The translations under genes were made by a program, and so were the position numbers. A stretch of DNA of 64,000 nucleotides, taken from positions 62,001 to 126,000 of the forward strand of contig PAPM01000025.1 in NCBI GenBank assembly GCA_002708905.1, in the 5' to 3' direction. This document shows positions 36,571 through 45,422 of this stretch, in pieces (position 1 is the stretch's first letter; each line of letters opens with the position of its first letter). This stretch comes from Pseudomonadales bacterium (GTDB lineage: Bacteria > Pseudomonadota > Gammaproteobacteria > Pseudomonadales > Ketobacteraceae). The notes below the pieces were generated by a model. That model had not been told where the DNA came from and searched no databases. It saw only the letters and a list, made by a program, of their open reading frames with translations.

Positions 36571-37086
36571 CTAAGCCGGCATATGGGGCGGATCAAAATC
36601 CGTGTTGTTCATCCCGGTTTTTTGCAAAAACTGCAATCGTCTCTGCACCGCCTGCACATGCTCAGCTTCTTCCCGGGCAAACCCTTCAGCCAACTGTTGC
36701 AATGCCGTGTTGTGAGTACGCTGCGCCACATCCTGATAAAAGTTCAACGCGTTCTGTTCCACTTCCAATGCCACCTGCAATGCCTGTTCCGGTGTCATCA
36801 GGTAATGGATGCGGCTGTAATGAACCACTTCAGGGGATTCTTCATCGGGCCAACTGTATTCCCACACTTGCAAAGGCGGTAACGCTTTGCCCTGGCAGTG
36901 GACCTGCACCTCGTTTGCATGCCGTTCACTGAAACCAGCCAACTCCAGAAACAAGTCATGCAGCGGCTTGTTGTTATGAACCTGCATGGCGTCCGCCAGC
37001 TCATAGAGCCTTTCCGCGGCTTCCTGTTCCAGTGCCACGCTGTGGGCCAAAAACAGCAATTCATCTTCCAATAACGACGCACTCAC
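36571..37086 (-). CDS. Ferritin-like/rubrerythrin-type diiron protein coupled to KorB
   Basis: 171 aa, a four-helix bundle with the Glu...Glu-x-x-His pattern of the ferritin/rubrerythrin superfamily: EQEAAERLYELAD, ELAGFSERHANEV, EVEQNALNFYQDVA and FAREEAEHVQAVQ. There is no rubredoxin-like C-terminal Cys4 domain. Its start overlaps the korB stop by four bases (ATGA), so it is translated with an oxygen-sensitive 2-oxoacid:ferredoxin oxidoreductase. I infer protection against oxygen or peroxide, or an iron-supply role. The activity itself is not established. Confidence 0.85.
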   Translation of the reverse strand: MSASLLEDELLFLAHSVALEQEAAERLYELADAMQVHNNKPLHDLFLELAGFSERHANEVQVHCQGKALPPLQVWEYSWPDEESPEVVHYSRIHYLMTPEQALQVALEVEQNALNFYQDVAQRTHNTALQQLAEGFAREEAEHVQAVQRRLQFLQKTGMNNTDFDPPHMPA

Positions 37087-37889
37087 AGCCGAAACCCCTC
37101 CCGTAAATCCGCCTCTTTGCGCTCATGAGCCAACGGCCACACCGGTCTGGGGTTACGATAAAAAATGCCCTTGGCGAAACCATCATCGCCATGCAGAAAG
37201 CTTGCGGCCGCCACCGGATCGCTGGTGCATACATCCTCCGTGTGCACGATCTCTTTCCACTGGGCCTGTTCCGGGCAAAAGGTCACACACTGGCTCAACA
37301 CCTGCACAAATGCAAAACCCGGATGCTGCACAGCTTCATACAGAATTTGCGCAAGGCCATTGGGATCACCGGAATGGCCGCGGGCAATAAAACTGGCGCC
37401 CGCCGCCAGGGCCAGCGCACAGGGCTGGAATGGACGCACTTCCGGGCCGTGCGGTGTCAGCTTGCTGTGGTCCCAGTTTTCCGGGGTAGTGGGTGACGCC
37501 TGCCCTTTGGTCATACCATACACTTCGTTATCCATTACCACATAAACGATATCGACGTTGCGACGACACGCGTGCAGAAAATGATTGCCCCCAATGGAAA
37601 AGCCATCACCGTCACCACCCAGGGCCATCACATTCAGTTCCGGCCGTGCCACTTTCAACCCGGCCGCTACCGGCAAAGCCCGACCATGCACACCGTGAAA
37701 GCCGTAACTGTGAACGTAGGCAGGCAAGCGGGAAGAACAACCTATTCCGGAGACCAGCACAGCCTGCTCCGGCGCCTGTTGCAGGGCGGCAAATGCTTTG
37801 GTGATCGCATTGAGGACGCTGTAGTGACCACAGCCCGGACACCAGATGGGTTTAACCCCGGACTTATACTGTTTGGCCTTAAGGATCAT
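37083..37889 (-). CDS. korB: 2-oxoacid:ferredoxin oxidoreductase, beta subunit
   Basis: 268 aa TPP-binding subunit. WCPGCGHYSVLNAI near residue 18 and GIGCSSRLPAY near 50 provide cluster cysteines, with a further CVTFCPE near 200 for the 4Fe-4S cluster. The TPP motif is GGDGDGFSIGGNHFLHACRRN, and MDNEVYGMTKGQASPT follows. With KorA it converts a 2-oxoacid (2-oxoglutarate is most usual for this two-subunit type) and CoA to acyl-CoA, CO2 and reduced ferredoxin. It overlaps korA and the ferritin-like gene by four bases each. Confidence 0.92.
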   Translation of the reverse strand: MILKAKQYKSGVKPIWCPGCGHYSVLNAITKAFAALQQAPEQAVLVSGIGCSSRLPAYVHSYGFHGVHGRALPVAAGLKVARPELNVMALGGDGDGFSIGGNHFLHACRRNVDIVYVVMDNEVYGMTKGQASPTTPENWDHSKLTPHGPEVRPFQPCALALAAGASFIARGHSGDPNGLAQILYEAVQHPGFAFVQVLSQCVTFCPEQAQWKEIVHTEDVCTSDPVAAASFLHGDDGFAKGIFYRNPRPVWPLAHERKEADLREGFRL

Positions 37890-39643
37890 TGTGCCCCTCC
37901 TGCTTTTTCCACCAGCTCAACAATTTCCATGGGCGTAAACAAACGGGGACCGGAGCGGCAATAGCGGATCAGCTCCGGCAGATCCGCGCAATCCGATTGC
38001 GATAAGTGAGAACGCAGGTACTGATCAAACTGACCCTGATGATTTTGTTCCATCACCCAGACTTTGGTCATGCCAACCATACAGTTCCGCAATGCAACAA
38101 CGGGCAATGGAGACAGCAGACGAAGGTTTACCACGTTGACCGCAAGACCGCGCTCCTGCAATCGTTGCTGTGCTTCCAGCGCAATGGGAAACAGTGAGCC
38201 CCAACACAGAATCATCAGCTCTGCGTTGTCTCTTCGGGAAACCTCGCCCCAATGGGAAGACTCCACCAGACTCTGCAACTTACGCCGGCGCTTGTCCAAC
38301 TGCATTTCATGATCCTGGGCCCGGGCCGATGGCACCGCATGCTGCGAATGCTCCAGCCCGTCTGCCGTATATTCCCCTCCGGCTTGTCCCGGCACCGCCA
38401 TGGGTGAGACACCGGACTCCGTATCCAGATAACGAAAGTAATCTTCACCCTCAGCCGGCGGCAATGCGGCTTGAGTAAGGCTTGCTTTAAAGGGCATCGT
38501 GGCTGTTGGCGGCAATATCTGCATGGACTGCCCGAGTAACTGGTCCGACAGTACGATCACCAACGTCTGGCGTTCACTGGCGATCTCCACCGCCCACCCC
38601 ATGGTGAAATGACAATCCGCAATGGACGATGCCGCCAACACCACATGGGGTGCATCCCCATGCATGCCGTATACGGCCAGATTAAAATCACTTTGCTCGC
38701 TCTTAGTGGGTATACCGGTGGAAGGACCACCCCGCATGACGTTGAGAATTACCAAAGGTGTTTCACTGGCAATGGCCAGGCCCATGGCCTCGCTCATCAG
38801 GGCCAACCCGGGGCCGGAGGTGGCCGTCATGGCGGGCACCCCGCCGTAGCCGGCACCAATGGTCATGTTCACCGCGGCCAGTTCATCTTCCGCTTGCACC
38901 AGATGCCCGCCCACAGACTCAATTTTTCCCGCCATCCACTCCAGTGCGTCCGATGCGGGTGTAATAGGATAGGCGGCGACAAAACGAATACCGGCCTCCA
39001 ACGCTCCCAATCCGGCCAACTGGTTACCCGTGGCCAGCCAATGCTCCGGTGTTGCGCCAGGTGCTTGTTTTACAGCGTCTGGCGGTGATAACCCGATAGG
39101 ATGATTCCGTTGCCACTGGGCGCCGGCAGCCGCCACCGACTGAGCCAGCGCCACGGTCTCCTCACTGTGCTTGTGCAGCCGCTGGAACACCGCAGCCTTA
39201 ACCTGCTCCTCGCTGCAGTTCAACCAGGCAGCCACATACCCCAACAAAGCTATGTTACTGTGGGCCGATCCCAACGACTGGGCCAGGCCGCTGAAATCCA
39301 GTGTCTTGATGGAATCACGTGCGCTCAGTTGTGTCGGTCGTTCACCGGCTGCCGTATCCTCAATAATGAGCGTACTGGTGCTTATGGGGATTTCGTCCGC
39401 AAAACGCTGGAAATTGGACCAGTCCAGTGCCAGCAGCAAGTCGATTTCACCGCCGAAACTGGCCAGGGGCTGCGGTCCCAGCCGCAGGATGGCGGCAGAC
39501 TCGCCGCCACGAATCTGGGGGCCGAAGGTTTTACGCAGGATGCCGTAATATCCGGTATTTCCAGCCGCCCGTAACAACATTTCACCCAAGGCGACCACTC
39601 CCGTTCCGCCGGAGCCGGTCAGTGCAATGGTCAGGTTCCTCAT
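37886..39643 (-). CDS. korA: 2-oxoacid:ferredoxin oxidoreductase, fused gamma-alpha subunit
   Basis: 585 aa from the ATG at 39643; a GTG 13 codons earlier is in frame but gives a less typical N-terminus. The first 190 residues are the gamma domain ([24 protein letters not shown]), fused to the alpha domain that starts near [29 protein letters not shown]. Further alpha motifs are [30 protein letters not shown] and [15 protein letters not shown]. This is the aerobic-tolerant KorAB class. No ferredoxin-type delta subunit is encoded here. It is divergent from fabV. Confidence 0.92.
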   Translation of the reverse strand: MRNLTIALTGSGGTGVVALGEMLLRAAGNTGYYGILRKTFGPQIRGGESAAILRLGPQPLASFGGEIDLLLALDWSNFQRFADEIPISTSTLIIEDTAAGERPTQLSARDSIKTLDFSGLAQSLGSAHSNIALLGYVAAWLNCSEEQVKAAVFQRLHKHSEETVALAQSVAAAGAQWQRNHPIGLSPPDAVKQAPGATPEHWLATGNQLAGLGALEAGIRFVAAYPITPASDALEWMAGKIESVGGHLVQAEDELAAVNMTIGAGYGGVPAMTATSGPGLALMSEAMGLAIASETPLVILNVMRGGPSTGIPTKSEQSDFNLAVYGMHGDAPHVVLAASSIADCHFTMGWAVEIASERQTLVIVLSDQLLGQSMQILPPTATMPFKASLTQAALPPAEGEDYFRYLDTESGVSPMAVPGQAGGEYTADGLEHSQHAVPSARAQDHEMQLDKRRRKLQSLVESSHWGEVSRRDNAELMILCWGSLFPIALEAQQRLQERGLAVNVVNLRLLSPLPVVALRNCMVGMTKVWVMEQNHQGQFDQYLRSHLSQSDCADLPELIRYCRSGPRLFTPMEIVELVEKAGGAQ

Positions 39644-39849
39644 TCTGTTTCCGATGTCCTGTCTATCTGATGAGGTCGACACTCTATCATCTTTACATGA
39701 CCCTAAGCATGCTCTGGCTCAAAGGCAGGCAAATTGTAAGAAAACATAAAAATTGGCCCAGCTGGCAGGACCGCAACTGGCCAACCCCAGAGCACGCCTT
39801 TAGAATGGCTGAAAAGCACAGACCTCATATTAGAATAAAGGTATCCATA

Positions 39850-41031
39850 ATGGTTATTTCACCAAGGGTTAAAGGATTTATCTGTACCACATCTCACCCT
39901 GCCGGTTGCGCCGCCAATGTGCGCAAGCAAATTGAGTTTGTGAAGCAACAGGGAAGCATTGCAGACGCACCGAAACGAGTATTGGTGATCGGTGCATCCA
40001 CCGGATATGGCTTGGCGTCCCGCATTACGGCCGCATTCGGCGGCGGCGCCAGCACCATCGGAATCTTTTTTGAAAAGCCTGCCCAGGGCAAACGTACCGC
40101 GTCCGCCGGTTGGTATAACGCCGCTGCATTCCAACAGGCGGCGGATGAAGCGGGTCTGTATGCAAAAAACATCAACGGCGATGCTTTTTCCCACGAAATC
40201 AAAGCCAAGGCTATTGAACTGATCAAACAGGATCTGGGGCAGGTGGATCTGGTGGTGTACAGCCTGGCATCCCCCCGCCGTCAGCATCCGGACACCGGTG
40301 TTTTGCACTCCTCGACATTAAAACCCATCGGCAGATCCGTTACCCAGACCGGACTGGATACGGACAAGGAAATCATCAAGCAATTCACCCTGGAACCCGC
40401 TGTGCAGGAAGAGATCGACAACACAGTTGCGGTCATGGGTGGTGAAGATTGGGAAATGTGGATGGCGGCACTCAACAAAGCCGGGGTATTGGCTGAGGGT
40501 TGCAAGACCACCGCTTACACCTACGTAGGCGAAGAGGTAACCCGCTCGATCTATTGGGACGGCACCATCGGTGCTGCCAAAAAAGATCTGGATCGGGCCG
40601 CCAGTGCCATGCGCGAGCAGGGATTTGATGCGCGGGTATCGGTACTGAAAGCGGTAGTCACACAATCCAGTGCCGCTATTCCGGTAATGCCGCTCTACCT
40701 GGCTTTGCTGTTCCGCATCATGAAGCAACAGGGTACCCACGAAGGCTGTATCGAACAGATCTACCGGCTGTTCAGCGAATGCCTGTACAACCCGTCACCT
40801 CGCCTCGACGACGCCGGTCGCAACCGGGTGGACGATAAAGAAATCACCCCGGATGTGCAAAAAGAGGTTGAGAAACTGTGGCCACAGGTGACCACTGAGA
40901 ACCTGAACGACATCAGTGACTTCAGAGGCTTCCGCACGGAGTTCATGCAGTTATTTGGTTTTAACGTCGATGGCGTGGATTACGATGCCGACGTCGACGC
41001 AGAAGTACCGGTCAACAATCTGGTGGAATGA
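39850..41031 (+). CDS. fabV: Trans-2-enoyl-CoA/ACP reductase FabV
   Basis: 393 aa from the ATG at 39850 (the frame is open upstream to 39427, but homology starts here and AAGG lies nine bases before). FabV is the long SDR-type enoyl reductase that completes each fatty-acid elongation cycle and is naturally insensitive to triclosan. Motifs: [36 protein letters not shown] (NADH-binding), and the family active site Tyr-x8-Lys in [15 protein letters not shown] strong bidirectional terminator follows. It is divergent from korA. Confidence 0.97.
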   Translation: MVISPRVKGFICTTSHPAGCAANVRKQIEFVKQQGSIADAPKRVLVIGASTGYGLASRITAAFGGGASTIGIFFEKPAQGKRTASAGWYNAAAFQQAADEAGLYAKNINGDAFSHEIKAKAIELIKQDLGQVDLVVYSLASPRRQHPDTGVLHSSTLKPIGRSVTQTGLDTDKEIIKQFTLEPAVQEEIDNTVAVMGGEDWEMWMAALNKAGVLAEGCKTTAYTYVGEEVTRSIYWDGTIGAAKKDLDRAASAMREQGFDARVSVLKAVVTQSSAAIPVMPLYLALLFRIMKQQGTHEGCIEQIYRLFSECLYNPSPRLDDAGRNRVDDKEITPDVQKEVEKLWPQVTTENLNDISDFRGFRTEFMQLFGFNVDGVDYDADVDAEVPVNNLVE

Positions 41032-41050
41032 TTCTGTAGCACCACTGACG

Positions 41051-41078
41051 AAAAAGGCCGCATATTGCGGCCTTTTTT
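41051..41078. terminator. Bidirectional intrinsic terminator between fabV and the PilZ gene
   Basis: GGCCGCA (41056-41062) and TGCGGCC (41066-41072) form a stem with a three-base loop, flanked by A5 on the left and T6 on the right. It therefore works on both strands, for convergent transcripts ending at 41031 and 41095. Confidence 0.88.
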
Positions 41079-41094
41079 ATTATGAGCTTTGTCA

Positions 41095-42573
41095 CTATCG
41101 GCTATTCGCCCGCTTCCAGTGATGATAAACCATCTGCCGTTGCTGACCATAACGTTCCCGAGCATAAGCCGAAAACTCCCGCCACCGCAATGACAACCCA
41201 AACAGGAAACGACTGCCGTAGACCCGGCATTTTTCCGGCAGCGTATAATGGATAATACGCCGCTTGTACAAATACAAACTGACGCTGCCCCATACCCCCC
41301 ACCAGGTCACCGGGTTCATTCCCTTGCCCCACTTGGTGGTGAGGTCATCCATAATCATCACGCTCATTTTCAGGTTCCGATACTTCGGTTGTACAAAAAA
41401 ATAACCGGTATCCTGAAAGCCCACCGTTTTGTACATATCCATTAAGTACTTATCGGTACTGATCACAATGTAGTTGCGACCGTGCATCATGGCGTATTTA
41501 TAAATGTGCTCGAACATGCCGTGCAAGATATCCGTATCACGATAACCCTTGTCCAGGCACAGGGCGGCTACTTCGAAGGTTTTTTCATAGGGCGGAAGTT
41601 TCCCGAAATCCTGGTCGGACATCAGCACTTCCACTTCCATTGGCTCAATACCACGTTTGCCGATAATAATGGTCGCCGAGCCAATCGCCTTACCCTGATG
41701 GTACACCACCAAAATACGGCTATAACGGTCGAAAAAATAGGAGAGCTTCTTAAGCGGCACATCGGCGTCCACTTTCTTCACCGCTGCGTAGTTACGCCGC
41801 CGCAGCCCCAGCACATCCTCGTATTCCTTCTGGGTTTCGACAAACTTGAACTGCACAAAGCCTTTCACAAAGTAAGAATGCAAACCCGAGCGACGCAGGT
41901 CCCGCGGCGTTTTGCGCAGGTAATGAAAGCAGTACTGCGCCAGCTGCTTCTCCACCTCTTTCGTCATTGACTCGATACGGACAAAGCAACGTTGGCCGCT
42001 GCTGTCATCCGAAGAAACATCATAGACCACACCCTCAATGGTTTTATCGCTGTCGAATACGCCCAGGCGCAATGTGATACGCATACCACTGAACAGGACA
42101 CAGCCGGAGTCGACACTTTTTATGTAGAAACCACGGGCCGACAAGCTTTCCACATCAAAATAGAAATTCTGGCGATAGAAAAAAGGATGTTCAAACTGCC
42201 CACGAATGCTGTGTGCAGGCGTAAGTTCGATAGGCGTTAATGCAGCATGGCCATGACTGGCTTCATGCTCAATAACTGCTGAAAGTTTTATTGTAGTACC
42301 ACTAACCTGTTTATCGATAACCAGACCTTGCACGTTATAGCTAACGCCCAACAGCGGACTGACTATCAACCGGATGGCTTCCCCCACTTTCAGTTGTGCC
42401 TCATATCCTGTAGGCAGCAACATGGCGAAACCCAAACTTGAAATATCCAACAGTGTTACCGGAACCCGGACCGACCCGGCAACCCAAGTCGCATCCACCC
42501 CATGATTTCCATTCAATTGTTGCCGAACGATACGGCGCCCTTCCCTAGATGAAAACTTAACGATGGTTTCCAT
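41095..42573 (-). CDS. PilZ-PilZ-FeeM-like N-acyltransferase fusion
   Basis: 492 aa. The N-terminal PilZ domain has both c-di-GMP motifs: RRIVR (RxxxR, residues 13-17) and DISSLGF (D-x-S-x-x-G, about 43-48). A second, PilZ-like domain follows (about 120-210, with DVESLSARGFY, a degenerate version). The C-terminal half (about 245-430) is a GNAT-fold N-acyltransferase like FeeM N-acyl amino acid synthases and LuxI-type enzymes: FKFVETQKEYEDVLGLRRRNY, RILVVYHQGKAIGSATI, PYEKTFEVAALCLDKGYRDTDILHGM and NYIVISTDKYLMDMYKTVGF. I infer c-di-GMP-controlled synthesis of an N-acyl product from acyl-ACP or acyl-CoA. No substrate can be assigned. It is an isolated gene. Confidence 0.85.
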   Translation of the reverse strand: METIVKFSSREGRRIVRQQLNGNHGVDATWVAGSVRVPVTLLDISSLGFAMLLPTGYEAQLKVGEAIRLIVSPLLGVSYNVQGLVIDKQVSGTTIKLSAVIEHEASHGHAALTPIELTPAHSIRGQFEHPFFYRQNFYFDVESLSARGFYIKSVDSGCVLFSGMRITLRLGVFDSDKTIEGVVYDVSSDDSSGQRCFVRIESMTKEVEKQLAQYCFHYLRKTPRDLRRSGLHSYFVKGFVQFKFVETQKEYEDVLGLRRRNYAAVKKVDADVPLKKLSYFFDRYSRILVVYHQGKAIGSATIIIGKRGIEPMEVEVLMSDQDFGKLPPYEKTFEVAALCLDKGYRDTDILHGMFEHIYKYAMMHGRNYIVISTDKYLMDMYKTVGFQDTGYFFVQPKYRNLKMSVMIMDDLTTKWGKGMNPVTWWGVWGSVSLYLYKRRIIHYTLPEKCRVYGSRFLFGLSLRWREFSAYARERYGQQRQMVYHHWKRANSR

Positions 42574-42664
42574 ATAGGCTACGTCTTTTCAGGTTGCTTT
42601 AAATAACATGTGCGTTACAGTGCTGGCACCGCATCCCCATCAGCCAATCACTGCAACGATGTTT

Positions 42665-42708
42665 ATAATCTAATCACTTTTTTTATAGTTTGCCAAACAT
42701 TATTTGGT
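42665..42708 (-). promoter_or_regulatory. Possible promoter and inverted repeat upstream of the PilZ-FeeM gene
   Basis: CCAAA-CATTA-TTTGG (42694-42708) is a perfect five-base inverted repeat. On the minus strand it overlaps a TTGGCA -35-like hexamer (42697-42692), followed 18 bases on by TAGATT. The distance to the ATG is about 95 bases. Weak, sequence-only call. Confidence 0.3.
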
Positions 42709-42828
42709 TAACTAACGAAACCCCAGCGATTACGTTATGTAACCTGTACTTCATTGAGGCAACTGTCAATCCATATTTGTAACCACTCAGTTATCACTGT
42801 TCGCGGTTTACGTTACACCTGCTCCGAT

Positions 42829-45222
42829 TTACGCGTTGTTTAAGCTGAGTTCAGCCGTGTCCATTTCCGAAACGGTAACAGGCTCCGTTTTGGTTGGTGA
42901 ATTGCGATTATCAATAAACAGCAACATGGGAACAAAAAACAGAAAATTTACCGCCAGGGCTACGGCCACGGTTATCGCCGTCAACAACCCCATGCTGGCA
43001 TTGGGATAATAATGAGAGAACGACATCATGCCGAAATTAGCCGATATAACCAACGTCGTTGCCACCAAAGCGATGCCCACTGTCTTAAAAGCGTAACGGG
43101 TTGCCTCTATTGTGGGCAGGTTTGCTTCCGTGCGGGCGCGAATGTACTTCGTCAAAAAATGCACGGTATTATCGATAACAATACCGAGGGTCATGCACGC
43201 CACAATGCTGACGGATATTCCGATATAGCCATCAATCAAAGCCCAGATGCCAAAGGAAATAATAGCCGGAAACAAATTTGGGAGCATGCTCAACAAACCG
43301 TACTTAACTGATTTCAATGCAATTATCAGCAGTACCGACACCACCACCAAAGCCAGTACAGTTCCCACTAACATACCCTGACCGTTCTGATAGGAAAGCT
43401 CCCCCAGCAACAGGTCGAAGCCTACGCCACGCACCTGCATATAACCGGGGAGGTTGTCCTGAATCCAGCGGTCAGCCCGCTGCTCAAAGTCGAGAATCTG
43501 ATTGGAGCTCACTCCGCCCAGCAACACGTTCACCCGCGTGGTGGACTGATCCATGTCGATCTGGTTTTCCAGACCCAAACCAAAAGGCAGGGACATCTGG
43601 AACATGAGAGTGTATTGAGCGATAAGATCTCGGGCTGCGGGAATGGAATAAAAAGCAGGATCTCCCCCGTTCATATCCCGATTAAGGCGTTTGATGGTGT
43701 CCGAGAACGTGGACACGTATTCCACTTCCGGCTGCTGACGCGCCCACTGGGAAAACTGATCCAGCCCCTGCATGTATTCGGGTTCCATAATCCCGGCCTT
43801 CGCCCCCGAAGGAAAAGCAAACTGCAGCCGGTGATTACCGGTCAGCTCGTTCACCATGAACTCCGTTGCCCGGCGCACTTCATAGGATTCATCGAAGTAC
43901 TCCATCCAGACGTCGTTGAACTCGTTCTTGGCACTGAGCGCGGCCAACCCCAGAAAAACCAGGGAGGAAATCACAAATACCGGTTTGCGATGATCCACCA
44001 CGAAGTCGGCAAAACCATTCATGATCCGGTGATCGCTGTCTCCCCCCCGGAAACGCTGCTGGGGCAACACCACCAGCAATGCGGGCAGGAACACCACGCT
44101 GAGAAACCAGGCAGCCATGACACCGATGGAAACCATATTCGCCATATCCGCAAACGGCGGCGATTCTGAGCTGTTCAAAAACAGAAAACCCACTGCCGTG
44201 GTAAGACTGGTGAGAAACACCGGCTGCGCGTTGATTCTGAGGGTTTCAAACGTAGCCTGATATTTATCGGCGCCCTGTCGAATATGATGCTGATAAGTAA
44301 TCAGCAAATGAATACTGTCCGCCACGGCCAAGGTCAGAATAATGGCCGGCGCGCCGCCCATCACCGGCGTTACTTCAACGCCAAACCAAACGATGGTGCC
44401 CATGGCAATCACGATGGACATGGTGATCACCAGCATGGTCTGGATCACAGAGACCACACTGCGCAGCATGAGAAGGAGGCAAATAATGATCGCGACTGTA
44501 CTGTATATGGAAGTGGAGCTGAGCTCCCGTTGGGTGGTGGCACTGGTCTCACTCTTGAAGGAAACCGTGCCGGTCAACATGATCTCTACATCCGGATAAG
44601 CGCGTTCAAATTCGTCCCGCAGCTGATCCACGTAGTCCATGATCATGGGCGCGTCCCGCGCCAGACGATCTTCCGTTATCACGGTGACGGAGACCGATGC
44701 AGCATGCCCCGACGGGGACACCACATTGTTCACCAGGTTCGGTTCCGCCAGGGCAATTCGTTTAATTTCCCGCAAATCCTCATCAGAAAGGGTATCCAGG
44801 TCTGCCACCAGATCACCGATTTCCAACTCATCGCCGTCCACCCGGGTATGCTGGAAGTTGGTCAGGGAATCCACCCGCTGCGTGTTGGGGATGGTCCAGG
44901 CTTGTTCAGTGAGGTCCAGTAACAGGCGCAGGTGCTGCCGGGTAAAAACGTCGCCATTATGCGGCCGCACAATGATGATGACGTTGTCATCCTTGCTGAA
45001 TTGCTCCTCCACCGCCAGCAGACGCTGCAGGCCCGGATTGTCATCCGCAAACATCGCCCTGGAATCGTTGTTGATCTCCACATACTGCAATCCCAACCCG
45101 GACACTATCACCCACGCCAGTGAGAAGAAAATACACACCCAGGGGTGATTGATGATAAATAACTGGGCGCGTTGAATCAGTCCCGGCCGAATATCCCGGC
45201 CCTGAAAGGGATCGAATGTCAT
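42829..45222 (-). CDS. RND-superfamily exporter (HAE3/MMPL-like)
   Basis: 797 aa, with two repeats of one span, a large periplasmic loop and five further spans, plus a C-terminal cytoplasmic tail rich in Thr and Glu. Motifs: first span ending QYVEINNDSRAMF, TLAVADSIHLLITYQHH (with the functional Asp in the sterol-sensing-like TM), and the second-half equivalent MTLGIVIDNTVHFLTKYIRA. Members of this HAE3 class move hydrophobic compounds such as hopanoids, lipids or fatty-acid derivatives. It needs no obvious adaptor. It is divergent from the P450 gene, and the promoters share a palindrome. Confidence 0.88.
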   Translation of the reverse strand: MTFDPFQGRDIRPGLIQRAQLFIINHPWVCIFFSLAWVIVSGLGLQYVEINNDSRAMFADDNPGLQRLLAVEEQFSKDDNVIIIVRPHNGDVFTRQHLRLLLDLTEQAWTIPNTQRVDSLTNFQHTRVDGDELEIGDLVADLDTLSDEDLREIKRIALAEPNLVNNVVSPSGHAASVSVTVITEDRLARDAPMIMDYVDQLRDEFERAYPDVEIMLTGTVSFKSETSATTQRELSSTSIYSTVAIIICLLLMLRSVVSVIQTMLVITMSIVIAMGTIVWFGVEVTPVMGGAPAIILTLAVADSIHLLITYQHHIRQGADKYQATFETLRINAQPVFLTSLTTAVGFLFLNSSESPPFADMANMVSIGVMAAWFLSVVFLPALLVVLPQQRFRGGDSDHRIMNGFADFVVDHRKPVFVISSLVFLGLAALSAKNEFNDVWMEYFDESYEVRRATEFMVNELTGNHRLQFAFPSGAKAGIMEPEYMQGLDQFSQWARQQPEVEYVSTFSDTIKRLNRDMNGGDPAFYSIPAARDLIAQYTLMFQMSLPFGLGLENQIDMDQSTTRVNVLLGGVSSNQILDFEQRADRWIQDNLPGYMQVRGVGFDLLLGELSYQNGQGMLVGTVLALVVVSVLLIIALKSVKYGLLSMLPNLFPAIISFGIWALIDGYIGISVSIVACMTLGIVIDNTVHFLTKYIRARTEANLPTIEATRYAFKTVGIALVATTLVISANFGMMSFSHYYPNASMGLLTAITVAVALAVNFLFFVPMLLFIDNRNSPTKTEPVTVSEMDTAELSLNNA

Positions 45223-45333
45223 GGGTCTATCTCTCTGAATTGTTTTGTATTTTCTAATTGTTATGCGTTAACCGCGGCACCCGGACTGCTTTCATCCGAG
45301 TCTTGCCCTTGCTTTTTGACAGGCATCCACCTT

Positions 45334-45350
45334 AGTATACGGCGTATACT
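45334..45350. promoter_or_regulatory. 17-bp perfect palindrome in the RND/P450 intergenic region
   Basis: AGTATACG-G-CGTATACT is a perfect palindrome about 73 bases before the P450 start and 112 before the RND start. Each arm reads TATACT in one direction, so it supplies a -10-like hexamer facing each gene, and a bound dimer would cover both. A TetR-type regulator is the natural candidate. No regulator gene is adjacent. Confidence 0.6.
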
Positions 45351-45422
45351 CATCAGAGTGCACCACACAAAAACAAAAAGCAACCTGCAAAAACGACTGC
45401 GACGAACGCAGAGGAGTCCCCC

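Noticed and set aside
39427-39849. N-terminal extension of FabV of about 140 residues
   Set aside because: The stretch lies over the opposite-strand korA start, has no family similarity, and the ATG at 39850 gives the normal FabV length.
45316-45321. Perfect TTGACA as -35 for the P450 gene
   Set aside because: The nearest -10-like TATACT is 23 bases away and no good hexamer lies at 16-18 bases.
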